From: Erythrobacter aureus
Lineage (GTDB): Bacteria > Pseudomonadota > Alphaproteobacteria > Sphingomonadales > Sphingomonadaceae
Assembly (NCBI RefSeq): GCF_003355455.1
Contig: NZ_CP031358.1
Location: forward strand, 1-64,000
DNA length: 64,000 bases
Direction: 5' to 3'
A program made the position numbers and the translations under genes. Below the pieces are notes generated by a model, which had not been told where the DNA came from, made no database searches, and was given only the letters and a program-made list of their open reading frames with translations. Position 1 is the stretch's first letter. Each line of letters opens with the position of its first letter. Of this stretch, positions 1 to 7,771 are shown one piece after another.

Positions 1-917
1 TGAGTGGCGCGAGCATTTCGTATGTCGGGACTGGAGCTGACGACCAGATCGACAGCCTCAGCTTCATGAATGGCTCGCTATATGCGGGTGGCCGAACGGC
101 TGGCGATCTCGGGGGAGCACGTAGTGGCTCTACCGATGGTTTCGTGTCGCGGCTTGATGCTGCGACCGGGGTGGTCGCAAGCAATAAGCAATTCGGCTTG
201 GCTTTGCACAAGACAGAGCCTGTCCAGATATCTGCTGCCACGGGTGGGTCGACAGTGTTGGGCTCTCTGGGTCTTCGGCGCGGGACTATCACTGACCAGA
301 ACTCGCTCAAGCTAACCGCCCAGACGAGCCTTCGGGCAGGCGATCAGTTCTCGATCAAAGTCGACGGCGGAACTGCGCAGCGGATTACGATCGCCGCAGA
401 CGAAACGCTGGCTTCTCTTTCGGAGAAGGTCAGTAAGATCACCGGCTCGAAAGCGACGGTGACAACGCCGACGACTGATGGTCTTCGTTCGCTGAGCATC
501 ACTGTGAAAGCTGGCAGCAACATCGAGTTGATTTCTGGCGACGTCGGGCGGGATGCGCTCGATAAGCTGGGCCTTCCGGCCGCGCAGCTTGTCGCGCCGC
601 CTGCGTATGATGAGGATGCACCGAAGGTTGTGCCCGGAGGGAGTTATGGCCTGGCGCTGACACATGCACTCGACCTGTCGACGAAAGACGGCGCAGCTCT
701 CGCTCTCAAGCGAGTGAATAGCGCGATCTCGATGATCCAGACGGCCTATCGCTCTCTCTACTGGGACAGCGCGAAGGCCGCGACGGTAAATGGCGATTTC
801 GGCGGAGGCGGTGCCTCGCCGTACCTCACCGCCCAGATCTCAAGGTATCAGGATGCGTTGATGCGCATCACACCGCTGGCGTCCGCTCCGAGCGGCGGCG
901 GCATGTTCGGAATGTAA
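1..917 (+). CDS. FlaEY-like flagellar protein, C-terminal fragment
   Basis: The reading frame is open to the left edge, so only the C-terminal 304 or so residues are present; the first in-frame ATG (66) is probably internal. The start of the fragment contains a beta-propeller-like repeat of the SBBP type (motif DGFVSRLDAATG), followed by a domain with regularly spaced beta strands. The last 80 residues are helical and resemble a flagellin-type end (ALKRVNSAISMIQ). It lies 14 bases before flgB on the same strand. Repeat-containing proteins next to rod genes in Caulobacter are annotated FlaEY, and that name is my best guess from architecture and position. A flagellin- or hook-associated surface protein is the alternative. 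The identity is not certain because the N-terminus is missing. Confidence 0.5.
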   Translation, partial: SGASISYVGTGADDQIDSLSFMNGSLYAGGRTAGDLGGARSGSTDGFVSRLDAATGVVASNKQFGLALHKTEPVQISAATGGSTVLGSLGLRRGTITDQNSLKLTAQTSLRAGDQFSIKVDGGTAQRITIAADETLASLSEKVSKITGSKATVTTPTTDGLRSLSITVKAGSNIELISGDVGRDALDKLGLPAAQLVAPPAYDEDAPKVVPGGSYGLALTHALDLSTKDGAALALKRVNSAISMIQTAYRSLYWDSAKAATVNGDFGGGGASPYLTAQISRYQDALMRITPLASAPSGGGMFGM

Positions 918-931
918 GAGGGGTTTGAAGA

Positions 932-1345
932 ATGAGTAACGTACCGGCCCTGATGGGCGGAATTAAAGTCCGGATGGAAAATCTGGCCAATCGACAGAAC
1001 GTCGTCGCGGAAAACATCGCGAACGGGGACACGCCGGGATATAAGGCGAGGGAAGTCGAAGAGCCCACTTTTGCCGGCATGGTCGATCAGTCCGCCGGCC
1101 CGAAGGTCGCGCGGCCCCGCGTCCAGATCAGTGGGGCGATGAAGGCTCTTGGCGCGTCGCACCTTGGCGGAAGTCATATTATCCTCGATCAGAACGTCAC
1201 CGAGGTGAAGCCGGACGGTAACAACGTCACGCTCGAAGAGCAGGTCTTGAAGATGGGTTCGATCCAGGCTGACTTCACCGCTATGACGAACCTCTATACG
1301 AAGTCCCAGAAGATGATGAAGACAGCGCTCGGCCGCGGTAACTAA
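932..1345 (+). CDS. flgB: Flagellar basal-body rod protein FlgB
   Basis: FlgB is a proximal rod subunit exported by the flagellar type III apparatus. The 137-residue product has the family signature near the N-terminus (RQNVVAENIANGDTPGYKAR, about residues 21-40), which is the conserved flagellar rod motif, and a C-terminal amphipathic helix (MGSIQADFTAMTNLYTKSQ) typical of rod and hook proteins. Length is normal for FlgB. It follows the FlaEY-like gene by 14 bases and ends in front of a strong hairpin terminator. It is separated from flgC-fliE, which lie 9 kb away on the other strand, whereas in many bacteria flgB-flgC-fliE form one operon. Confidence 0.95.
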   Translation: MSNVPALMGGIKVRMENLANRQNVVAENIANGDTPGYKAREVEEPTFAGMVDQSAGPKVARPRVQISGAMKALGASHLGGSHIILDQNVTEVKPDGNNVTLEEQVLKMGSIQADFTAMTNLYTKSQKMMKTALGRGN

Positions 1346-1362
1346 GCCAGAGCCTGACGTAA

Positions 1363-1398
1363 AAAGGGGCGCTGCATCTTCGGATGCAGCGCCCCTTT
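1363..1398. terminator. Bidirectional intrinsic terminator with UUCG loop
   Basis: A perfect 16-bp stem closes a TTCG tetraloop (loop 1379-1382). The arms begin with AAA and end with TTT, so a U-tract follows the stem in both directions. It lies between the convergent genes flgB (+) and the FlgN-like gene (-), and should terminate both transcripts. Confidence 0.93.
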
Positions 1399-1417
1399 CT
1401 GTTGGTCTCGCGGACCC

Positions 1418-1840
1418 TTAAAGCTGGGTATTGACCGAGATCGGGCTCGACTTGTCCTGCGCTGCGAGCGCGCCTGAGGACTGATAGCTCACTCCACCTT
1501 TTCCGGTGACGCGACGGGCCTCGTCGGAGACTGCGTCGATGAGCTCGGTCGAAAGATCGAGGTGGCGTTTGAGGATGACCTGGTTCTCTGCGGCTGTGTC
1601 ACGGAGGCCCTGCATGACTTGCGAGAGTGTGGCGCGGTCTTCGTCAGTGAGCGCGTTGAGCCATTCGGGGTGCTCACGGTTCAGGCGAGCGATTTCGGCC
1701 TCGAGGTTCGCAACCAGGCGAAGCTTGGCGTTGGAAATCTCCTCGTGGTCGACATGGTGGCCGGTCCCTTCGAGGTCCGCGGTTTCACCGCGCATCAGCT
1801 CGGCGAGAGAATTGGATATATCGAGCAATTTGCTGATCAT
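1418..1840 (-). CDS. FlgN/FlbY-like flagellar chaperone
   Basis: A 140-residue, almost entirely helical protein. Its length, charged coiled-coil character and position directly downstream of flgI and the flgJ-type gene match the FlgN/FlbY group, small export chaperones for hook-associated proteins. Motifs such as NAKLRLVANLEAEIARLN and the segment around residue 90 (ENQVILKRHLDLS) fit a two-helix FlgN fold. Its start overlaps the stop of the rod-binding protein gene by 4 bases (ATGA), which indicates translational coupling. The family call depends on context plus helical pattern, since FlgN sequences are poorly conserved. Confidence 0.7.
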   Translation of the reverse strand: MISKLLDISNSLAELMRGETADLEGTGHHVDHEEISNAKLRLVANLEAEIARLNREHPEWLNALTDEDRATLSQVMQGLRDTAAENQVILKRHLDLSTELIDAVSDEARRVTGKGGVSYQSSGALAAQDKSSPISVNTQL

Positions 1841-2133
1841 TTCGAGCCTTCCTGCATTTTGATCATTTGGTCGCGGACGGCTTGGGAAATCCCGATGCCG
1901 CCGCTTTTTGCCATTTCCTGTCCGATGGTCTCGGCGAGAACGCCACGGAACATCTCTTCTCCGCTGCCGCCCGAAAACTCCTCGCCGCGATCGACCGTCT
2001 CAAGCATGAGCTTGGTGAACTGACCAAGCATGACGCCTTCGAATTCTTGGGCAGTTTCCTCGATCTTGTCAGGCTTGGCAGGGGCAACCTTTGGCGGAAT
2101 GGGCGGCATCGTAGATGGAGTGATATTTCCCAT
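1837..2133 (-). CDS. flgJ: Rod-binding protein (FlgJ N-terminal domain type)
   Basis: This 98-residue protein corresponds to the N-terminal rod-capping domain of FlgJ, without the C-terminal muramidase domain, as is usual in alphaproteobacteria. The conserved core is visible: AQEFEGVMLGQFTKLML, then GGSGEEMFRGVLAETIGQEMAKSGGIGIS. In FlgJ this domain helps rod subunits assemble in the periplasm. The gene overlaps flgI upstream by a single base and the FlgN-like gene downstream by 4 bases, so flgI-flgJ-flgN is a compact three-gene operon. A separate peptidoglycan hydrolase would be needed to open the cell wall; none is seen in this window. Confidence 0.88.
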   Translation of the reverse strand: MGNITPSTMPPIPPKVAPAKPDKIEETAQEFEGVMLGQFTKLMLETVDRGEEFSGGSGEEMFRGVLAETIGQEMAKSGGIGISQAVRDQMIKMQEGSK

Positions 2134-3239
2134 TACTGGACCTCAATGTCTGCCTGCAGGGCGCCAGCCGTTTTGAGGGCCTGCAGAATGGTGATCAGGT
2201 CGCGGGGACTCACGCCGAGGCTGTTGAGGCCGGCGACGAGTGATTTGAGGGACGCGCCCTGGTCGAGCATGGCGAGTGATGCGCCTCCGCCATCGTCGAC
2301 CTCGATAGAGGTGCGAGGCAGTACGACGGTCTCGCCGCGAGAGAAGGGACCGGGCTGCGAGGCGACGGGGGTTTCCATGATGCTGATTGTCAGGCCGCCT
2401 TGTGCGATCGCGACGGGACTGATTTTGACGTCGGCATTCATGACGACCGTTCCGGAAGCCTCATTCACGACAACGCGCGCAGGCTGGTCGACGGTGATCT
2501 CGAGGTTCTCGATTTGCGGAATGAGCGAGACGAGAGAGCCGGTATATGCTCCGCGAGACGCGATTTCGACGGTAGCAGGGTCGAGCATCTGAGCGACACC
2601 CTGAAACCGTGAATTGATCGTGTTTGCAATGCGCTGCGCGGTAGTGAAGTCGGGGTTTTTGAGGGCAAGCTTGAGCGAAGTGGCGTTGCCCAGCTCGTAA
2701 GGGACCTCGCGCTCAACGATTGCGCCGCCGGCGATGCGGGCGGAAGTTGAGACGCCGCGACTGATGTTCGCGCCTGCACCCTGAGCCTTGAAGCCGGAAA
2801 CGGCGACGTTGCCCTGTGCGACGGCATAGATCTCGCCGTCGAGGCCGCGAAGAGCCGAGACAATGAGGGTGCCACCCTGAAGGCTTGTGGCATCGCCCAT
2901 TGCGGAGACCTGCACGTCTATACGCGAACCGGCGCGAGCGAAGGGAGGCATTGAAGCGGTGATAGATACTGCGGCGACGTTCTTCGTGCGAAGCTGCGTG
3001 TCGCGAATGCTCACACCCATGCGTTCCAACATGGCTTGCATGGATTCTTCGGTGAAGGGCACGTTGCGGATCCGGTCGCCGGTCCCTGCGAGGCCTACAA
3101 CAAGGCCGTAGCCTACGAGCTGGTTGGTCCGAACATTCTCGATATCGACGATGTCTTTGATGCGCGAGCCGGCGTGGGCATCAGGCACAGAAACTGTCGT
3201 GAAAGCGAGTAGTGCAGCGAAGATCGCAAGGATGCGCAT
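2133..3239 (-). CDS. flgI: Flagellar P-ring protein FlgI
   Basis: FlgI forms the periplasmic P-ring around the rod. The ATG at 3239 is chosen over an upstream in-frame start at 3302, because it gives a clean signal peptide (MRILAIFAALLAF to AHA, cleavage near residue 23) and has an AGGGGAT ribosome site a few bases upstream. The mature protein starts with the family hallmark SRIKDIVDIENVRTNQLVGYG and contains VVGLAGTGD and RAGSRIDVQVSAMGDA. The C-terminal region matches P-ring proteins (GVSPRDLITILQALKTAGAL). At 368 residues it has the usual length. It is the first gene of the flgI-flgJ-flgN operon and is divergent from fliX. Confidence 0.96.
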   Translation of the reverse strand: MRILAIFAALLAFTTVSVPDAHAGSRIKDIVDIENVRTNQLVGYGLVVGLAGTGDRIRNVPFTEESMQAMLERMGVSIRDTQLRTKNVAAVSITASMPPFARAGSRIDVQVSAMGDATSLQGGTLIVSALRGLDGEIYAVAQGNVAVSGFKAQGAGANISRGVSTSARIAGGAIVEREVPYELGNATSLKLALKNPDFTTAQRIANTINSRFQGVAQMLDPATVEIASRGAYTGSLVSLIPQIENLEITVDQPARVVVNEASGTVVMNADVKISPVAIAQGGLTISIMETPVASQPGPFSRGETVVLPRTSIEVDDGGGASLAMLDQGASLKSLVAGLNSLGVSPRDLITILQALKTAGALQADIEVQ

Positions 3240-3325
3240 CAAAAATCCCCTAGTTGCGCCCGAAAGAGTGTCATTTCTTCTTATAGAGGAATGAGAGACC
3301 AAATTTGTGATGCGCAGGAGTTTTC

Positions 3326-3736
3326 GTGCGAATTGGCCCGATATTACCGATCCCGCGCCTTCTGGCGGCGATGGCAGTGAAGCCTGAACCCTTCGCGGGG
3401 AAGGAAGAACACACTGCGCCTGCGCCCAGCGCGACAGCTCAGCCGCAGCCAGGCCAGCCGCTTGGCTCTTTGCAAATGGTCCTCACGCTCGCTGCGTTCG
3501 ATCCTGAGAGAGAAAAGAGGAGGCAGATGGCTGAGAGAGGTCGTCGAGGCCTCGATCAACTTGAAGCACTTCAGCGCGAGCTCATGGCTGGAGAGCCCAC
3601 GCCGGAGCGTCTCGAGCAGCTAATCGAATGGGTTAAGAATGCGGAAGCGCCTTCTGATCCGAACCTGGCGAGCATCTTCTCGGACATCGAGCTTCGAGTT
3701 CGTGTCGAGTTGGCAAAGCTCGATATCGAAATCTGA
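3326..3736 (+). CDS. fliX: Flagellar assembly regulator FliX
   Basis: The 136-residue product has the FliX layout: a proline-rich N-terminal third and a helical C-terminal domain with RGLDQLEALQRELMAGEP and LEQLIEWVKNAEAP. In Caulobacter FliX couples completion of the early basal body to the sigma-54 activator FlbD, and there fliX is also divergent from flgI, exactly as here. Translation starts at GTG 3326, with GCAGGAG six bases upstream. The 86-base gap to flgI should hold both promoters; I could not recognise a sigma-54 or CtrA box in it. Confidence 0.85.
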   Translation: MRIGPILPIPRLLAAMAVKPEPFAGKEEHTAPAPSATAQPQPGQPLGSLQMVLTLAAFDPEREKRRQMAERGRRGLDQLEALQRELMAGEPTPERLEQLIEWVKNAEAPSDPNLASIFSDIELRVRVELAKLDIEI

Positions 3737-3751
3737 CAATTGGAGAATGGT

Positions 3752-4519
3752 ATGAAGTTTTTGACGCAGGCGCTTCTGGCGACAACGGCCGCCCTTGCAT
3801 CGATTTCCGCGCCGGCCGCGGCAAGCGATGTCAGTGCTGATGCCGAGGGATGGAAGTATCAGCACTCAGTGGGGCAGATCCGCTGCAATACCGAAATCTT
3901 TGCGATGCACTGGATTGGGTACACGGCAACGGTATTCGAGCAACGCGATCTGGTTTTCGCCCCTGGTTCATTCAAGGAGCTGGGGGAGAAAAGGGCTGCA
4001 ATCCAGAACTGCAACTTCTACCTGTTCGGCGACAAGGGGGAGAAGGTCTTCAAGAGCAAGTTCTGGGTCGTCGGGCAGGGTGGAGACAAGCGCCATAGGC
4101 GCATGTCGAATGTGACCAACTGGGCGATCTTGAAGCTGAAGAAGCCTGTCCCAGCTTGGGCTCAGCCGGTTCGTGGGTCACGCGCGGCAACAGATCTGGT
4201 CGGCTCCGATATCAGCATTCCGGTTTTCGAGAAGTTCGCGAAAGGCAGCGGCAGCGTGGAGAAGCACTGCGTCGTGGAGTGGGTCAAGGACGCCGGCTTG
4301 AACGTGCAATACCAAGGCTGCGAGATGCAGGGTGGCGGCGGCGGCGCTCCCCTGGTTGTGAAGGGCGAAGACGGCCCGGTGATGATCGGGATGCATACAT
4401 GGCAGCCAGAGGAAAAGGACGTCGGTTACGGCGTGGTTTTCGGCGAGAAACTCTGGGAGCAGTTCGATAAGGTTCTGTCGACCAACGAGATCGGCGCCAT
4501 CCCTGAGGTCACGTTCTGA
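3752..4519 (+). CDS. Secreted trypsin-fold-like protein, probably inactive
   Basis: The ATG at 3752 starts a typical signal peptide (MKFLTQALLATTAALASISAPAAA). The 255-residue product has cysteines that could pair as in serine proteases (QIRCNTE, QNCNFY, EKHCVVEW, QGCEMQ). Near the end, GCEMQGGGGGAPLV followed by IGMHTW occupies the place of the serine-protease GDSGGP block and the strand after it. The nucleophile position carries glycine, and no TAAHC histidine motif is seen. I infer a secreted pseudoprotease or a diverged relative. It follows fliX by 15 bases and overlaps the next gene by one base, so it may be co-transcribed with fliX. No flagellar role is known. Confidence 0.5.
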   Translation: MKFLTQALLATTAALASISAPAAASDVSADAEGWKYQHSVGQIRCNTEIFAMHWIGYTATVFEQRDLVFAPGSFKELGEKRAAIQNCNFYLFGDKGEKVFKSKFWVVGQGGDKRHRRMSNVTNWAILKLKKPVPAWAQPVRGSRAATDLVGSDISIPVFEKFAKGSGSVEKHCVVEWVKDAGLNVQYQGCEMQGGGGGAPLVVKGEDGPVMIGMHTWQPEEKDVGYGVVFGEKLWEQFDKVLSTNEIGAIPEVTF

Positions 4520-5010
4520 TGATTTCGGCCGCGGTCCCGTGGTTCGACATCCTGGCGATGCTTGCAGCGTCGGACGGTGGTTATGCCTCGCATGCGGCTG
4601 GCCGGGCATCTGCTTCGGTCGTTGACCCGCTAAGCGTTACCGCGGAACGGGATCTCGACTTCGGATTGTTGGAGACGGGTCGTTCCGGGACCGTGGTGGT
4701 GAGCGCGGTGGATCCTGTATCGAGAGACGGGACTGGCCCGGCGACGTTCTTGGTGAGGGGAGGGCCACTGCTCAATTACCGAGTGAAGCCCGAGCGTAGG
4801 GCCATCGCTCGGGGAAGAAGCACCGGCGCCGAGGTTGAGGTCACGGACCTTACCGTGGCGACGAAGAACCTTGGTCGACGAGACTGGACCGGACGGCTGG
4901 ACGTTGAGGGTAAGGACCGTGTCGCCGTTGGAGGGACTATCACCTTGCCTGCCGATGCGCCGGCCGACAGATATGTGGCCGAAGTCCTGGTCATGGTTTC
5001 CTACGAGTAG
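4519..5010 (+). CDS. DUF4402-like small surface protein
   Basis: The 163-residue product has the DUF4402 pattern: a strand with LDFGLLETGRSGTVVVSA, a central GPATFLVRGGPLLNYRV segment, and a C-terminal APADRYVAEVLVMVSYE. DUF4402 proteins are immunoglobulin-like, secreted and found with fimbria-like genes. The N-terminus is only a weak signal peptide (FDILAMLAASDGG), so the true start is uncertain. Its ATG overlaps the stop of the pseudoprotease gene, which suggests coupled translation and a possible shared location at the envelope. No chaperone or usher gene is nearby. Confidence 0.55.
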   Translation: MISAAVPWFDILAMLAASDGGYASHAAGRASASVVDPLSVTAERDLDFGLLETGRSGTVVVSAVDPVSRDGTGPATFLVRGGPLLNYRVKPERRAIARGRSTGAEVEVTDLTVATKNLGRRDWTGRLDVEGKDRVAVGGTITLPADAPADRYVAEVLVMVSYE

Positions 5011-5021
5011 GCGTCGGCCCG

Positions 5022-6530
5022 TTAGGACTTGGTATTGGGTAAGTGGGTCGGCATCCAGCCGATCACAATGCGATCCGAGGGGCGATCGAAGCAGTAGTAT
5101 ATTCGGATCAGCTTCGGGTCATTCATCCCGCTTGATGAGGAGCAGAGATGCCGTTCGAGGAGCATGCGCCGGCTGTCATGGTGGATGACATATGCGTCGC
5201 CTGTTTGACCCTGTAAGCGTTCGGCGTTCGAGAAGGTGTCGCGCATCCGAAGATTGACGAGGGCCTGCTCGTATGCCTCGATGCTTTCGCGATTGCCGCG
5301 CATGCATGGCATCTTGGCTAATGCCAGTGCTTCTAGCGCCTTAGCAATGCGAGCCGGGTCGGGATGGCGAACCTTCGACATCGCCTTTCGCGCGCGGGAG
5401 AGGATTACCAACTCGTCGCTGAACTTGCGTTCTGCCCATTCGACGACATCGGAGGTTTTCTTGGGATAGCCTTCGCTATCTAGGGGGATTTCGCGTGGCG
5501 CAATGACGGGAGTCGGGTCGACCTCCGCTTCTTGCTGCTCCTCTGCCTGCGAAAGCGCTCTGAGAGCATCCTGCCGTTCTTCTGCGAACTCTTGCAGAAG
5601 GCCTTCCCACCATGCGCGGTGATTTTCGGCTATTTCGTCGAGTTCAGCGATGGATGGGAGATGGTGCCTGGCTGGTTTGCGAGCTGCGTAGGCGTAGCGC
5701 TGGATTTGGTGGGCGCAATCCAGTTCGGATATGACGTTTACGTTGCGAGTGCGCTCGAGAAGAAGGAGGAACTCTGTGAAGCCTTCATAGCCATCCTTGC
5801 CATAGGGGACGATCTCTCCCCCGGGGAGGGCGACCACCATGCATGCGTCGTCGCTGGGGGCGACGGCGGAGTACTTCCGGTAGAGAGCGTCGCTTTTGAC
5901 CACGATGCCGAAGGCTGAGTGAAGAATGGCGAGATGGTTGTGATAGTTCTTCAGGTTCGTGGGAAGGCGGGTTGTCCGAGGATGGATGAATACAGCGCGC
6001 TGGCGAACAGGGTCGGAGATATAGGCTTCGAAGCCGTTCCCGTTTGGCTTGATCTGGTATTTGTCGATGAGTGACGCGTCAGCGTAACCGGCGATGCCAT
6101 ATCTGTCGGAGAATGCTTGGAATGCGCGGCATAAGGATAGCGTCGCATTGCTCATCGTGAGGCAGTGGATCGAGATCTGGTAGAGGATGCGATCTTCGGC
6201 GGGAATTGTCCCGATCGAAACTACCGATTGGATGAACGAGCCTTTCACGACGACGAGACTGTCGTCCGCAACGAGGGTGATCTGTTGCATGGCCTTGCTG
6301 TTCAAGGCGGCGGCGAGATGCCAGATATCGGGCTTTGTTTCGACGAGGGTGGAATCCGCCCACACGGGTTCGGCGCAGTGGGCGCGCAGCACGGCGTCAT
6401 CTACCCAGTCCTGATCGATGTCTGCGAAACCAGAGATCTTCAAAGAATTGTCGGAGGGGACTCCTGCTGCGTAGACTTCTTCAGCCGCGGCGCGGGCGTC
6501 GAATGTGGGTTGGATTTGGTCGTACAGCAC
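5022..6530 (-). CDS. Uncharacterised 502-residue protein
   Basis: I do not recognise this protein. It starts at GTG 6530; the frame is closed by a stop at 6564 and the first internal ATG would remove 80 residues. It appears soluble, with a mixed alpha/beta first 290 residues (IHCLTMSNATLSLCRAFQAF, VVALPGGEIVPYGKDGYEGFT) and a helical, glutamate-rich linker around residues 300-340 (ALSQAEEQQEAEVDP). The C-terminal domain has YYCFDRPSDRIVIGWMPTHL. That last segment resembles the end of small DNA-end or restriction-associated domains, but not enough to name. It converges on the DUF4402 gene with an 11-base gap. Confidence 0.55.
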   Translation of the reverse strand: MLYDQIQPTFDARAAAEEVYAAGVPSDNSLKISGFADIDQDWVDDAVLRAHCAEPVWADSTLVETKPDIWHLAAALNSKAMQQITLVADDSLVVVKGSFIQSVVSIGTIPAEDRILYQISIHCLTMSNATLSLCRAFQAFSDRYGIAGYADASLIDKYQIKPNGNGFEAYISDPVRQRAVFIHPRTTRLPTNLKNYHNHLAILHSAFGIVVKSDALYRKYSAVAPSDDACMVVALPGGEIVPYGKDGYEGFTEFLLLLERTRNVNVISELDCAHQIQRYAYAARKPARHHLPSIAELDEIAENHRAWWEGLLQEFAEERQDALRALSQAEEQQEAEVDPTPVIAPREIPLDSEGYPKKTSDVVEWAERKFSDELVILSRARKAMSKVRHPDPARIAKALEALALAKMPCMRGNRESIEAYEQALVNLRMRDTFSNAERLQGQTGDAYVIHHDSRRMLLERHLCSSSSGMNDPKLIRIYYCFDRPSDRIVIGWMPTHLPNTKS

Positions 6531-6666
6531 AAGTTCGCCCCAGCTCGTATTTTCGGGATGCTCTCATTGAGAGCAGGGGCAGCCTTTCATTTTCACTACC
6601 TTCCAGTAGATCGGAACCCTTCATTCCGGTCGCCGGTGCCCCTTTAGGGGTATATTTTGACCGGAT

Positions 6667-6687
6667 GCATTTTTCTTGGAAAAATGC
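6667..6687. promoter_or_regulatory. AT-rich 9-bp perfect inverted repeat
   Basis: GCATTTTTC and GAAAAATGC flank a TTG spacer. It lies in the 254-base gap between the mucR-like gene and the start of the 502-residue gene, next to a TATAAT at 6690-6695. It could be the weak 3' hairpin of the mucR-like transcript, or an operator; MucR/Ros proteins prefer AT-rich sites. The rest of the gap has no gene. Confidence 0.4.
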
Positions 6688-6784
6688 CCTATAATAGAGT
6701 TGGATGGCAGGGGCCGGTGCTATTGCGACCCAGCATCGAGGAGCTTTCTCCGTGAGCCCCTGCCGTCTTCCACGAAAACTCGGC

Positions 6785-7219
6785 TCAGTTGCGCTTTTTT
6801 CTGGCGCCAGGCTTTTCGCCCGGCTTGCGGCCGAGGCCGATATCTTTTGCGAGCTGCGCGCGGGTTGCGGCGTAATCGGGCGCGACGATCGGATAGTCCG
6901 CATCCAAGCCCCAGCGTTCCCGATATTCTTCTGGGGTGAGTCCATGCTCGGTATTGAGATGGCGCTTGAGCATTTTCATCTTCTTGCCACAGTCGAGGCA
7001 GGTGATGTGGGTCTTCTTCACGGATGATCGGATCGAGACTGCTGGTTCAGGTCGCGGTTCCTCGGCGCCGGTAGTGGCGTTCGTGAGAGAAGAGTGCACG
7101 CTGGAAACGAGAGCTGGAAGTTCATCGGGCGACACGGTGTTATTGGAAACGTGTGCTGCGACTATATCAGCGGTTAGTTCAAGAAGAAGATTGCTCGGAT
7201 TAGTGCCATGCTCATGCAT
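6785..7219 (-). CDS. MucR/Ros-family zinc-finger transcriptional regulator
   Basis: A 144-residue Ros/MucR protein. The prokaryotic zinc finger is visible as C74, C77, H87 and H92, followed by the family block LTPEEYRERWGL, and the tail is basic (GRKPGEKPGARKKRN). In Rhizobiales, Brucella and Caulobacter these H-NS-like regulators repress or balance exopolysaccharide, flagellar and cell-cycle genes. Here the gene sits inside a flagellar and polysaccharide region, so a role in motile-sessile control is a reasonable inference. Neighbours on both sides are also on the minus strand but separated by about 145-250 bases, so it likely has its own promoter. Confidence 0.9.
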   Translation of the reverse strand: MHEHGTNPSNLLLELTADIVAAHVSNNTVSPDELPALVSSVHSSLTNATTGAEEPRPEPAVSIRSSVKKTHITCLDCGKKMKMLKRHLNTEHGLTPEEYRERWGLDADYPIVAPDYAATRAQLAKDIGLGRKPGEKPGARKKRN

Positions 7220-7364
7220 AAGAATAGGCCTTACAGATGGGTGAGGTTGAATTTGGCTCTACCGCAAATTGGATAAATCCGACAAGCCAAGTTTTGGCCA
7301 TTTTGAGCAAAGACTTGTTGAGGCAAGTATAAATCTTTCCGCATATCGCGCGCGGCTGGCCTGG

Positions 7365-7751
7365 TTAGAGGTAGGCTGGACCGAACAGGCGTGTTCGGAT
7401 GGCATTTATCGTATCGGCCATCAGAATGCCGACGCCTGCGCCAAACAGGTCAGCGGCGAAATCCGCCCAGTCGGCTTCGCGGCCGGCCTGCATGCCCCAT
7501 TGCACAATCTCGATCCCGGCCCCGCCGAGAGCGAGGAGCGAGAAAAGGGTGATCGGACGATGACCTTGCCAGAAGAATTTCGCAGCGCTGCCCAGGACGA
7601 AGAAGGCAAAGATGTGGTCCATCTTGTCTGATGCGAAGATGGTAGGGCGGGATACGCCGGGGAAGAGCGAAGCGGAGATAATAGCGAGCAAGAGAAGGCC
7701 GAAGGCAATGCGGGTAGCGTTGGTGGCTCGAGTATTACGGACGCGGTTCAT
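7365..7751 (-). CDS. VanZ-like membrane protein
   Basis: The 128-residue product has four predicted membrane segments and the VanZ-family pattern: DKMDHIFAFFVLGSAAKFF, then a short loop, GGAGIEIVQ, and READWADFAADLFGAGVG. The paired acidic residues near the membrane (DKMDH, DWxDxxxD) are conserved in the family. The biochemical role of VanZ-like proteins is poorly defined; some give low-level glycopeptide tolerance. It begins 20 bases downstream of flhB on the same strand, so it may be read with the export genes, but a flagellar function is not implied. Confidence 0.72.
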   Translation of the reverse strand: MNRVRNTRATNATRIAFGLLLLAIISASLFPGVSRPTIFASDKMDHIFAFFVLGSAAKFFWQGHRPITLFSLLALGGAGIEIVQWGMQAGREADWADFAADLFGAGVGILMADTINAIRTRLFGPAYL

Positions 7752-7771
7752 TATCGGTCTTTCCGGGCTGG

